8,915 nucleotides of DNA from Alphaproteobacteria bacterium (GTDB lineage: Bacteria; Pseudomonadota; Alphaproteobacteria; RF32; CAG-239), in the NCBI GenBank assembly GCA_017546885.1, contig JAFYRQ010000003.1, positions 1-8,915 of the forward strand, written 5' to 3'. Made by a program: the position numbers and the translations under genes. Of this stretch, positions 1 through 6,156 are shown piece by piece; positions within the stretch are counted from its first letter, which is position 1; every line of letters begins with the position of its first letter. The notes under the pieces are model-generated. The model worked only from the letters and a program-made list of their open reading frames with translations, was not told the DNA's origin and did not search any database.

Positions 1-88
1 ATTACAGCAAAATTTAGCCGTTTCGTGTTCAACAAAAACGCCCCTTTTTTATATATCCTATCTTTTATTGATACATCTGTATTGCAAC
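1..88. other. Intergenic end of window; possible start of a downstream minus-strand gene
   Basis: No gene can be firmly called here. It lies downstream of mreB beyond its terminator. On the minus strand a TTG codon at 32-30 opens a frame that stays open to the window edge, encoding MNTKRLNFAV if TTG initiates, with a GGGG tract at 44-41 as a weak ribosome binding site 8 bases upstream. In most bacteria mreC follows mreB, and MreC starts with a short basic stretch before a membrane helix, so this could be its first codons. Ten codons are far too few to decide. Confidence 0.2.
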
Positions 89-117
89 AAAAAACCGCCT
101 TGTTTTAAGGCGGTTTT
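89..117 (-). terminator. Rho-independent terminator of mreB
   Basis: A perfect 11-bp inverted repeat (AAAACCGCCTT at 91-101, AAGGCGGTTTT at 107-117) encloses a 5-base loop. Read on the minus strand, the stem is followed by a run of six T (94-89) and then GTTG, the layout of an intrinsic terminator. It begins about 20 bases after the mreB stop codon. On the plus strand the stem is followed by CGTTAT, with only the in-stem T run, so it should work mainly in the mreB direction. Confidence 0.9.
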
Positions 118-136
118 CGTTATAAATTTGCTGTTA

Positions 137-1180
137 TTAATACATTGTAGATAATACGTTTTTGAAGGTCGGTAAATCTTCTAAAGCTCTTCCTGTACCT
201 CTAACAACGCAAGCTAACGGATTTTCTGCGATTGAAACAGGAAGTCCGGTTGCATTACGTAAAACTTGATCTAAATTAGAGAGCAAAGCTCCACCTCCGG
301 TTAAAACAATACCCTTATCAACAATATCGGCAGCCAATTCAGGAGCAATATTTTCAAGAGCAACTTTTACTGCTTCAACAATCTTTGCAACCGGATCAGC
401 TAAACCTTCGGCAATTTGTCTTTCGGTAATGATAATTTCCTTTGGGACACCATTCATCAAATCACGACCGCGAATTTCGACACAGCGACCTTCTGCACCA
501 TTTTCAGGAGGACAAGCTGAACCGATTTCTTTTTTAATTCTTTCCGCACTGCTCTCACCAACCAAAAGATTGTGATTGCGACGAATATAAGAAACGATAG
601 CTTTATCCATCATGTCACCGCCGACACGCTCCGAACGAGCATAAACAATACCGCCTAAAGACAAAACGGCAACTTCGGTTGTACCACCGCCGATGTCAAC
701 AATCATACTTCCGGTCGGTTCTGTTACCGGTAAATCGGCACCGATTGCTGCTGCCATCGGTTCTTCAATCAAGCGAACTTTTCCCGGACTTGCGGCATCG
801 GCAGATTCTTGAATCGCTCTACGTTCTACGGCAGTAGCTCCGGAAGGAACACAAATGATAATCAACGGAGATATGAATGAGCGACGATTATGAACTTTGC
901 GAATAAAATATTTTATCATTTCTTCCGCAATTTCAAAATCGGCAATAACACCGTCTGTCAACGGACGGATAGCAGAAATGTTACCCGGAGTACGACCGAG
1001 CATCAATTTTGCTTCATTACCGACAGCCTTAACTCTCTTTTTGCCGTGAATTTCTTCTATGGCAACAACAGAGGGTTCGTTAAGAACAATACCTTTACCT
1101 TTTACATAAACCAAGGTATTGGCAGTTCCCAAGTCTATTGCCATATCAGCAGACAACAGTCCCATCAATTTTTTCCACAT
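137..1180 (-). CDS. mreB: MreB, rod-shape-determining bacterial actin
   Basis: MreB polymerises on ATP into membrane-bound filaments that guide the elongasome (MreCD, RodA, PBP2, RodZ) for lateral peptidoglycan synthesis. At 347 residues it has the usual family length and all actin-fold nucleotide motifs: phosphate 1 DLGTANT (16-22), connect 1 IRPLTDGVIADFE (71-83), phosphate 2 VDIGGGTTEVAV (161-172) and adenosine GIVLTGGGALLSNLD (290-304). The N-terminus (MWKKLMGLLSADMA) fits the short amphipathic membrane-binding helix seen in Gram-negative MreB. The start is supported by GGAGAAG six bases upstream of the ATG. The gene follows miaA by 71 bases and is closed by an intrinsic terminator, so no mreC is joined to it without crossing that terminator. 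The function is near certain from the sequence motifs. Confidence 0.98.
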   Translation of the reverse strand: MWKKLMGLLSADMAIDLGTANTLVYVKGKGIVLNEPSVVAIEEIHGKKRVKAVGNEAKLMLGRTPGNISAIRPLTDGVIADFEIAEEMIKYFIRKVHNRRSFISPLIIICVPSGATAVERRAIQESADAASPGKVRLIEEPMAAAIGADLPVTEPTGSMIVDIGGGTTEVAVLSLGGIVYARSERVGGDMMDKAIVSYIRRNHNLLVGESSAERIKKEIGSACPPENGAEGRCVEIRGRDLMNGVPKEIIITERQIAEGLADPVAKIVEAVKVALENIAPELAADIVDKGIVLTGGGALLSNLDQVLRNATGLPVSIAENPLACVVRGTGRALEDLPTFKNVLSTMY

Positions 1181-1224
1181 TTACATCTTCTCCGAATTAT
1201 ATTTTTTTATAAATTTAGTTACTT

Positions 1225-1251
1225 TTTATAACATTACATCGATTTGTGCAA
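1225..1251 (-). promoter_or_regulatory. Candidate promoter for mreB in the miaA-mreB gap
   Basis: On the minus strand TTGCAC (1251-1246, matching four of six -35 bases, next to the miaA stop) is followed by a 15-base spacer and TATAAA (1230-1225, five of six -10 bases). The spacer is shorter than the usual 17 bases; TAAAAA at 1228-1223 gives a 17-base spacer with a weaker hexamer. It would leave an AT-rich leader of roughly 40 bases before mreB. In such AT-rich DNA chance matches are common, so this is only a candidate. Confidence 0.4.
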
Positions 1252-2178
1252 TCATTTATATTGTTTTTTAACATCATTTATAAAATCTTTTTGACCGGTA
1301 TAACAATCTTTGAAAACAATATCCGCTTTCAATTTATTTCTAAACCAAGTGAGTTGACGTTTAGCATATTGTCGGGTGTGAATTTTTGCCAAATCAACAG
1401 CTTCATCAAAAGAAATATTCCCCTGTATTGCCTCGATTAACTCGGGAACACCTTTTGCTCTCATAGCCGGCAAATCGAAGGAAAGATTGCGACTTATCAA
1501 ATATTTGACTTCATCAATCGCCCCGGAATCAAGCATTTTTTCAAAACGCAAGTCACATCTCTCATCCAAAATTTTTTTATCAGGCAAAAGTGCTATCGTT
1601 AAAAACTCAGCTTCGGGTAATTTTTGAATCATCGGTTTTTTGTACCATTCCGATATGGATATACCGGTAGAATGAAAAATCTCCAAAGCTCTTCTGACAC
1701 GAGTTGTATCATTAGGTTTTAACATTTTTGCCGCTTCAATGTCTTCTTGCTCCAGCTTATTATATAAAGCTTCTATTCCGTTTTTTTCAAGAAATGACAA
1801 TATTTCTTCACGAATTTGAGGTTTGACATTAGGAATCGGCGTTGTTCCGTTAATCAGATTATCGAGGTATAAACCGCCCCCTCCTACGACTATCGGTAAT
1901 TTTCCTTCTTGCCAAATTAATCTTATTTCAGATACGGCTTTTTCCAGCCAATCATAAACATTTCCGTTGACAGCAACATCAAGATATTCATACAAACGAT
2001 GGTCTGCCTCTTGCTTGTCTTCAGCAGATGGTGAAGCCGCTATTATGGGAATACCGCTATAAACCTGACTGGCATCGGCATTTACAATCACACCATTTAA
2101 TTCTTTAGCTAAATCAATAGCCAACCGAGATTTTCCCGAAGCCGTAGGTCCGGCAATAACAATTACATTTTTCGGCAC
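1252..2178 (-). CDS. miaA: MiaA, tRNA dimethylallyltransferase
   Basis: MiaA transfers a dimethylallyl group from DMAPP to N6 of A37 in tRNAs reading UNN codons, the first step toward ms2i6A, which stabilises codon pairing. The 308-residue protein has the P-loop GPTASGKS (10-17), the D35 region NADASQVYSG (33-42), a VVGGGGLY loop (97-104, where many homologues have GGTGLY), LKPNDTTRVRRALE (153-166) and the C-terminal KIHTRQYAKRQLTWFR (265-280). The start is GTG, chosen because it sits six bases after AGAGGG and leaves the normal short lead to the P-loop. Its first 16 bases overlap the end of ddl, so the two are probably translationally coupled. The stop is TGA. The assignment is very secure. 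Confidence 0.96.
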   Translation of the reverse strand: MPKNVIVIAGPTASGKSRLAIDLAKELNGVIVNADASQVYSGIPIIAASPSAEDKQEADHRLYEYLDVAVNGNVYDWLEKAVSEIRLIWQEGKLPIVVGGGGLYLDNLINGTTPIPNVKPQIREEILSFLEKNGIEALYNKLEQEDIEAAKMLKPNDTTRVRRALEIFHSTGISISEWYKKPMIQKLPEAEFLTIALLPDKKILDERCDLRFEKMLDSGAIDEVKYLISRNLSFDLPAMRAKGVPELIEAIQGNISFDEAVDLAKIHTRQYAKRQLTWFRNKLKADIVFKDCYTGQKDFINDVKKQYK

Positions 2179-3071
2179 TTAGCACCCTCTACCAAAAGTC
2201 GACAAAGTTTTGAATAGCTACCGCCGGTATAAGCATATTGCTCAGGAACCAAAGATAACGGAGTCATACCCGGGTTAGTATTGATTTCCAACAATACGAC
2301 ACCGTCTTCTTCATTATAACGAAAATCGCTGCGAGAAACAGTATTACAACCTAGTGCTTTATGAATTTTTTCAGCATAACGTAATGCTGTATTAAAAGCA
2401 ATTTCAGGAATCGGAGCCGGAATAATATGCTCGGTCAATCCGTCGGTATATTTAGCTTCATAATCATAAAATTTAACTTTCGGACGCATTTCGGTAACGG
2501 TTAAAGCCTTGCCGTTTACAACGGAAACAGTCAATTCTTGGCCGGCAATATATTTTTCTATCAAAAGTTCGCAATTTTCATCATCATATCTTATTTGTTC
2601 CAAATCTTTTTCTGTATTGATGATAAAAACACCGACGCTTGAGCCGTCACTTACAGGTTTGACAACATAAGGCATCGCAACAACAGTGCCTTCTTTCATA
2701 AATTGTTTAAATGTCATTTTTTCACCCATCGGAACCTTTATTCCGATAGAATTACAGATAAGTTTGGTTAAATTTTTATCCATTCCTGCTGCAGAAGCTT
2801 TTAGCCCCGAATGTGTGTACGGAATTTGCAGCATATCCAACAAACCTTGAATTTCGCCGTCTTCCCCCCAATTTCCGTGAAGAGCATTAAAAACGACATC
2901 AGGTTTTTCTTTTTTCAAAACATCCAAAAATTCTGATGTTGATGTTAAATCATAAGCTATGGTTTCAAAACCCTCTTGATTAAGAGCATCTACAATTCCT
3001 TTTCCGCTGACCAGACTTACCTCTCTTTCGGCAGAAAAACCTCCCATAACAACCAAAACTTTCTTTGACAT
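2163..3071 (-). CDS. ddl: D-alanine--D-alanine ligase (DdlB type)
   Basis: This cytoplasmic ATP-grasp ligase makes the D-Ala-D-Ala dipeptide that ends the peptidoglycan stem peptide. At 302 residues it is full length. Visible motifs are MGGFSAEREVSL (9-20), HGNWGEDGEIQG (65-76), VVKPVSDGSSVGV (136-148), EAKYTDG (205-211), SRSDF (246-250) and LLEINTNPGMTPLSLVPEQ (260-278). Against E. coli DdlB, from memory, residues E15, K207, Y208, R247, D249, E262, N264 and S273 fall where the substrate- and metal-binding residues are expected. ATG is preceded by AAGGAA about ten bases upstream. It leads the minus-strand ddl-miaA unit and lies back to back with the DUF3108 gene. In many proteobacteria ddl sits with murB/murC and ftsQ; here its downstream partner is miaA. 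Confidence 0.97.
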   Translation of the reverse strand: MSKKVLVVMGGFSAEREVSLVSGKGIVDALNQEGFETIAYDLTSTSEFLDVLKKEKPDVVFNALHGNWGEDGEIQGLLDMLQIPYTHSGLKASAAGMDKNLTKLICNSIGIKVPMGEKMTFKQFMKEGTVVAMPYVVKPVSDGSSVGVFIINTEKDLEQIRYDDENCELLIEKYIAGQELTVSVVNGKALTVTEMRPKVKFYDYEAKYTDGLTEHIIPAPIPEIAFNTALRYAEKIHKALGCNTVSRSDFRYNEEDGVVLLEINTNPGMTPLSLVPEQYAYTGGSYSKLCRLLVEGAKCRKM

Positions 3072-3091
3072 TTAATTAAATTCCTTATAAT
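3065..3091 (+). promoter_or_regulatory. Consensus sigma-70-type promoter for the DUF3108-trhP operon
   Basis: The plus strand carries a perfect TTGACA (3065-3070) and a perfect TATAAT (3086-3091) with a 15-base spacer; TAATAA at 3088-3093 gives a 17-base alternative. Transcription would start near 3098-3100 and leave a leader of about 30 bases before the ATG at 3132. The -35 box overlaps the ddl start codon, since its GACAT context is the reverse of the ATG, so the promoter occupies DNA also needed for ddl initiation. This is the best promoter match in the window, but it is unproven. Confidence 0.65.
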
Positions 3092-3131
3092 AACTAAAAA
3101 CAGGTGGTAATTTAGCAAATTTTTTTCGATA

Positions 3132-3929
3132 ATGAAAGATATTTTAACAAAAAAAACAATATATTTATTGCTCTTGGCTGCATTATTTTTTTCTTTACCG
3201 GCAAATGCTCTTTCGGTAAAGCATAGTTTTAATGCTTTCATCGGTCCGTTTAATGCCAGTGTCGCTGATTTTGAATACCAACTTACAGATAGCAGATATG
3301 CGGTATATTCCAATATCAAAACTCACGGATTGTTTGATACATTGTACCCTTTTGAGGCTCTTTACTCGACAACCGGTTTTTTGAAAAAAGATAAAATGCA
3401 GACCGATACCTATAAATATCAATCAAAATCACGTTTTTCTAAAAGAACGAAAGATGTAATATACAGCAGTAAAGGAATACCTTTACAAATAATCAGTACC
3501 AAAAACGGAAAAGAAAAAATTAAAAAAGTGAACACAACCGAAAACGTTAATGATACAACAGACTTGCAAACAGTCGTTGCCGCCATTGCAAATCAATATA
3601 ACAAAACTCAAAATTGTAATGCAACAATGCGCATTTTTGACGGAAAAAGAAGATTTGATGTTATATTTGAAGATTTAGGAAAAGATAATATTGAAAAAGA
3701 TGAAAATTCTCCTTTTTACGGAGAAGCCACAAAATGTTCTATGTATATAGATAAATTGAAGGAAGACGGAGATGATATGCTATGGCAACTGACTTCCGAC
3801 AGTCCTATATATTTTTGGATAATGAAAGATAAGGAAAGTAAAGCTCCTTTTATTGCTAAAATTATGGTGGAAGAAACTCCACTCGGTGAAATGAATGTTT
3901 ATACGACAAATATTGAGGTAACAAAATGA
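3132..3929 (+). CDS. Exported DUF3108 domain protein
   Basis: The protein has 265 residues and no established biochemical role. A signal peptide is clear: basic start (MKDILTKK), hydrophobic core about 9-22, then an ANA cleavage site after residue 26. The mature protein should therefore be periplasmic, with no other membrane segment. The C-terminal half carries features I associate with the DUF3108 family: FDGKRRFDVIFE (169-180), YGEATKC (196-202) and a closing ETPLGEM (248-254). Two cysteines, C162 and C202, could form a disulfide. The start ATG is the only normal start after an in-frame stop at 3108-3110, but it lacks a close ribosome binding site; AGGTGG at 3102-3107 is about 24 bases away. 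Its stop overlaps the start of the next gene as ATGA. The family call is good; the function is unknown. Confidence 0.85.
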   Translation: MKDILTKKTIYLLLLAALFFSLPANALSVKHSFNAFIGPFNASVADFEYQLTDSRYAVYSNIKTHGLFDTLYPFEALYSTTGFLKKDKMQTDTYKYQSKSRFSKRTKDVIYSSKGIPLQIISTKNGKEKIKKVNTTENVNDTTDLQTVVAAIANQYNKTQNCNATMRIFDGKRRFDVIFEDLGKDNIEKDENSPFYGEATKCSMYIDKLKEDGDDMLWQLTSDSPIYFWIMKDKESKAPFIAKIMVEETPLGEMNVYTTNIEVTK

Positions 3930-5332
3930 AATCAGAATTGTTATTGCCCGCAGGCTCTTTGGTAAAACTTAAAACCGCAATTTTATATGGTGCAGATGCT
4001 GTTTATGCCGGTACACCTGATATGAGTTTGCGAACACAATCAAAATTTTCGCTTGAAGACATCAAGGAAGGTATTGATTTTGTTCATCAACACGGAAAAA
4101 AAATCTATCTGACATTAAACTTGTATACTCATAATAACGATATTGCAAAGTTGCCTCATTTTATTGATACACTTCGTCAATTAAAACCTGACGGTGTTTT
4201 AGTTGCCGACCCCGGAGTATTCTTATATTTGAAAGAAAACGCACCGGAATTGAAGCGCTTTGTTTCTACACAAGCCAATATTTGTTCATATCAGACAGTT
4301 AAATTTTGGCAAAGTTTAGGAGCTGATTTATGCGTTTTGGGAAGAGAAGTTTCTTATGAAGAGATGGCAGAAATTCGCCGTCAATGCCCGGATATGCCCT
4401 TAGAAACATTTGTTCATGGTGCAATGTGCATGTCTTATTCCGGAAGATGTTTAATATCGAACTTTTTAGCAGACCGAAGTGCAAATCAGGGTAAATGTGC
4501 ACATTGTTGTCGTTGGCACTACAAATTGCATTTACGTTTGAAAGACGGAACAATAAAAGATATCGAAATTGATGAAAACAATAAAGATGCTTTTGAATTT
4601 TTGGTTCAAGAAGAATTTCGTCCCGGTGAATTATATGAAATTGTTGAAGACGAACATGGTGCATATATCATGAACTCAAAAGATTTGTGTATGATGCCTC
4701 GCCTTGATAAAATTTTAGAGTTAGGTTTGCACTCTCTCAAAATTGAAGGAAGAAACAAAACAGAATATTATGCGGCCATCACCGCTCGTGCTTATCGTCA
4801 AGCTATTGATGATTACAGAAAAAATCCAGAAAACTGGACTGCTGAAAAATATATGGAAGAATTATATACATTGCAAAATCGCGGCTATTGTTTAGGTTTT
4901 TATGACGGCCATCTTACAAACATTAGTCAAAACTATGAATATACTCGTACTTTGGGAGATTGGTTATTTGCCGGCTCCATTATCGAATGGGACGGAAACG
5001 ATGCTATCTTTGAAATTAGAAACTATATTGATTCTAATGAAGAATTTGAGTTTTTAGTTCCCGGCAGTTTAGATGTAATCAAACTTAAAATGAGCGAATT
5101 TGAAGATGCAACAAGCGGAGAAATTACTCCTAAAGTTTCTGCCGGTCAGGAAAAGAAAATCCGTATTCGTCCTCAAGCTTGGAATATGCCTATCGAAGAA
5201 ATCAAAAAATTGTTACCTCAATATACAATCGCTCGCAAGTTTATGCCTCTGAAAGGAGAAAACAGCGAAATGTTAAAGCATAAAAAAGAGGAATTTGAGA
5301 TTATTTGTCAACAATCAAAGGCAAAAGGTTAA
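3926..5332 (+). CDS. trhP: U32-family tRNA hydroxylation protein, TrhP (YegQ) type
   Basis: Members of this group were first called U32 peptidases. TrhP is now known to take part in prephenate-dependent 5-hydroxylation of U34 in tRNA, with an Fe-S cluster. The 468 residues include the start MKSELLLPAGSLVKLKTAI, the U32 signature ETFVHGAMCMSYSGRC (160-175), CAHCC (191-195), NSKDLC (250-255) and LKIEGRNKTEYY (271-282). Likely cluster ligands are C168, C175, one cysteine of 191-195, and C255. The length and the C-terminal domain after about 390 fit YegQ (about 450 residues) better than the shorter ubiquinone-pathway proteins UbiU and UbiV. GAGGT lies six bases before the ATG, which overlaps the DUF3108 stop by four bases. 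The gene ends one base from the convergent acylphosphatase gene. Family membership is certain; the TrhP subgroup is probable. Confidence 0.85.
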   Translation: MKSELLLPAGSLVKLKTAILYGADAVYAGTPDMSLRTQSKFSLEDIKEGIDFVHQHGKKIYLTLNLYTHNNDIAKLPHFIDTLRQLKPDGVLVADPGVFLYLKENAPELKRFVSTQANICSYQTVKFWQSLGADLCVLGREVSYEEMAEIRRQCPDMPLETFVHGAMCMSYSGRCLISNFLADRSANQGKCAHCCRWHYKLHLRLKDGTIKDIEIDENNKDAFEFLVQEEFRPGELYEIVEDEHGAYIMNSKDLCMMPRLDKILELGLHSLKIEGRNKTEYYAAITARAYRQAIDDYRKNPENWTAEKYMEELYTLQNRGYCLGFYDGHLTNISQNYEYTRTLGDWLFAGSIIEWDGNDAIFEIRNYIDSNEEFEFLVPGSLDVIKLKMSEFEDATSGEITPKVSAGQEKKIRIRPQAWNMPIEEIKKLLPQYTIARKFMPLKGENSEMLKHKKEEFEIICQQSKAKG

Positions 5333-5333
5333 G

Positions 5334-5621
5334 TTAAGCTCTTTTGAATATGCCCTCTTCTATCGGGGGCAAAAAACAACTGCGACGGCCGACAATAAAT
5401 TCTACACTGTCAACTCGGGAAAGTGCCGGTCCTTTGTGGCATGAAGCAAGCATAGCCTCGATATTTTCTTCTTCACCACGCATTAAAATTTCGACACTTC
5501 CGTCGGCTTCGTTGCGAACCCAACCGGAGATTCCGCCTATTCTCCTTGCCTCATGCACGGCGAACCAGCGGAATCCTATCCCTTGGACACGACCTTTTAT
5601 TTTTATATAAACCTCTTTCAT
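5334..5621 (-). CDS. acyP: Acylphosphatase
   Basis: This small cytoplasmic enzyme hydrolyses the carboxyl-phosphate bond of acylphosphates such as acetyl phosphate or 1,3-bisphosphoglycerate. The 95-residue protein has the family signature GRVQGIGFRWF (10-20) with catalytic R18, and GWVRNEADGSVE (33-44) with catalytic N37. The core is complete; the last 20 or so residues are a slightly extended tail containing two of the protein's three cysteines (C82 is one of a pair with C61 nearby only in sequence order, so no bond is claimed). Its ATG overlaps the ATP12-like stop by one base (TAATG), and no ribosome binding site precedes it, which suggests translation by reinitiation from the upstream gene. 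It is the last gene of the rluC-asmA-ATP12-acyP run. Confidence 0.95.
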   Translation of the reverse strand: MKEVYIKIKGRVQGIGFRWFAVHEARRIGGISGWVRNEADGSVEILMRGEEENIEAMLASCHKGPALSRVDSVEFIVGRRSCFLPPIEEGIFKRA

Positions 5622-6118
5622 TATTTTAAGAAGTTTTCAATATCGATTAATTCTTTTTTCAAGCATTGACGTTTGTTTTCGGCATTTTCATCTTTGCCCC
5701 AACGCTCTGCTTGACTTATTTCTTCAAGATATGCAGCATTATATGCTGTTTCGGCATTAATAAAACCTCTGACCAATGCTGCGGCTAAAAGCTCCGACTT
5801 CATATTTACGGCTGCCAAATAAAATGCTGCTAATTCTTTATCGCTCATAGTTTCTAAAAATTTTTGCAAACCTTGTAATGTATTCTTTTTTTGTTCTACA
5901 ACTTCCATTTTGTCCGTAGTCATATATTTGGCATTCAAATTATGATGAGCCCATTTTAAAATCGGTCCCCACAATTCTTCTTGCTTTTCATATAACTTGG
6001 CTTCCTTATCCCAAAACAACAAAGAATCTGTTTTAGAAAATTGTACCAATTTCGCAATTACATCTTCACGATGATTTTGAATTTCTTTTACAGCTTGTTC
6101 CAGTTTTACTTTTGTCAT
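5621..6118 (-). CDS. ATP12-like F1-ATPase assembly chaperone, C-terminal domain only
   Basis: ATP12 proteins bind the F1 alpha subunit during assembly of ATP synthase and are typical of mitochondria and alphaproteobacteria. The 165 residues resemble the helical C-terminal half of that family: VIAKLVQFSKTDSLLF (20-35), a W-P-x-L-x-W-A-like segment in ELWGPILKWAHHNLNA (48-63), SDKELAAFYLAAVNMKSELL (92-111) and EEISQAERWGKDENAE (132-147). The usual start, a beta-rich N-terminal domain of some 70-85 residues, is missing. Only 38 bases separate this gene from asmA, so the missing part is not hidden upstream. AAGGGAGT ends five bases from the ATG, supporting this short form. Alphaproteobacteria often carry rluC, a HAD hydrolase and ATP12 together, which supports the call. 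It is based on remembered family patterns, not a search. Confidence 0.72.
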   Translation of the reverse strand: MTKVKLEQAVKEIQNHREDVIAKLVQFSKTDSLLFWDKEAKLYEKQEELWGPILKWAHHNLNAKYMTTDKMEVVEQKKNTLQGLQKFLETMSDKELAAFYLAAVNMKSELLAAALVRGFINAETAYNAAYLEEISQAERWGKDENAENKRQCLKKELIDIENFLK

Positions 6119-6122
6119 GTTT

Positions 6123-6130
6123 ACTCCCTT
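6123..6130 (-). promoter_or_regulatory. Ribosome binding site fixing the start of the short ATP12-like gene
   Basis: On the minus strand AAGGGAGT (6130-6123) sits five bases before the ATG at 6118-6116 (spacer TAAAC counted after GGGAG). This near-consensus site shows that the gene starts here as a short form and is not simply a misread start within a longer frame. Confidence 0.8.
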
Positions 6131-6156
6131 AAATATTCGAAGAGAATTTAGTTTAA

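Noticed and set aside
1..108. Plus-strand frame open from the window edge to a TAA at 106-108
   Set aside because: It would run through the mreB terminator hairpin, and the translated residues show no recognisable pattern; in AT-rich DNA 35 open codons are not evidence.
1207..1231. Inverted repeat TTATAAA / TTTATAA with an 11-base spacer between miaA and mreB
   Set aside because: The stem is made only of A and T, and no T run follows it on the minus strand, so it is not credible as a miaA terminator.
890..1231. Plus-strand open frame opposite mreB, and similar ones opposite miaA, trhP and asmA
   Set aside because: They lie antisense to clearly conserved genes, have no convincing ribosome binding sites or family motifs, and are shadows of codon bias in the real genes.
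3072..3131. Minus-strand promoter for ddl (TTGCTA with a TATTAT-like box)
   Set aside because: The spacing is about 20 bases and the -10 box touches the ribosome binding site, so no ddl promoter can be supported from the intergenic stretch.
5352..5376. GC-rich hairpin GCCCTC / GGGGGC at the trhP-acyP junction as a terminator
   Set aside because: On the plus strand it is followed by A, not T, and on the minus strand the T run comes before the stem. It has a mismatch or wobble pair and encodes conserved frame of acylphosphatase.
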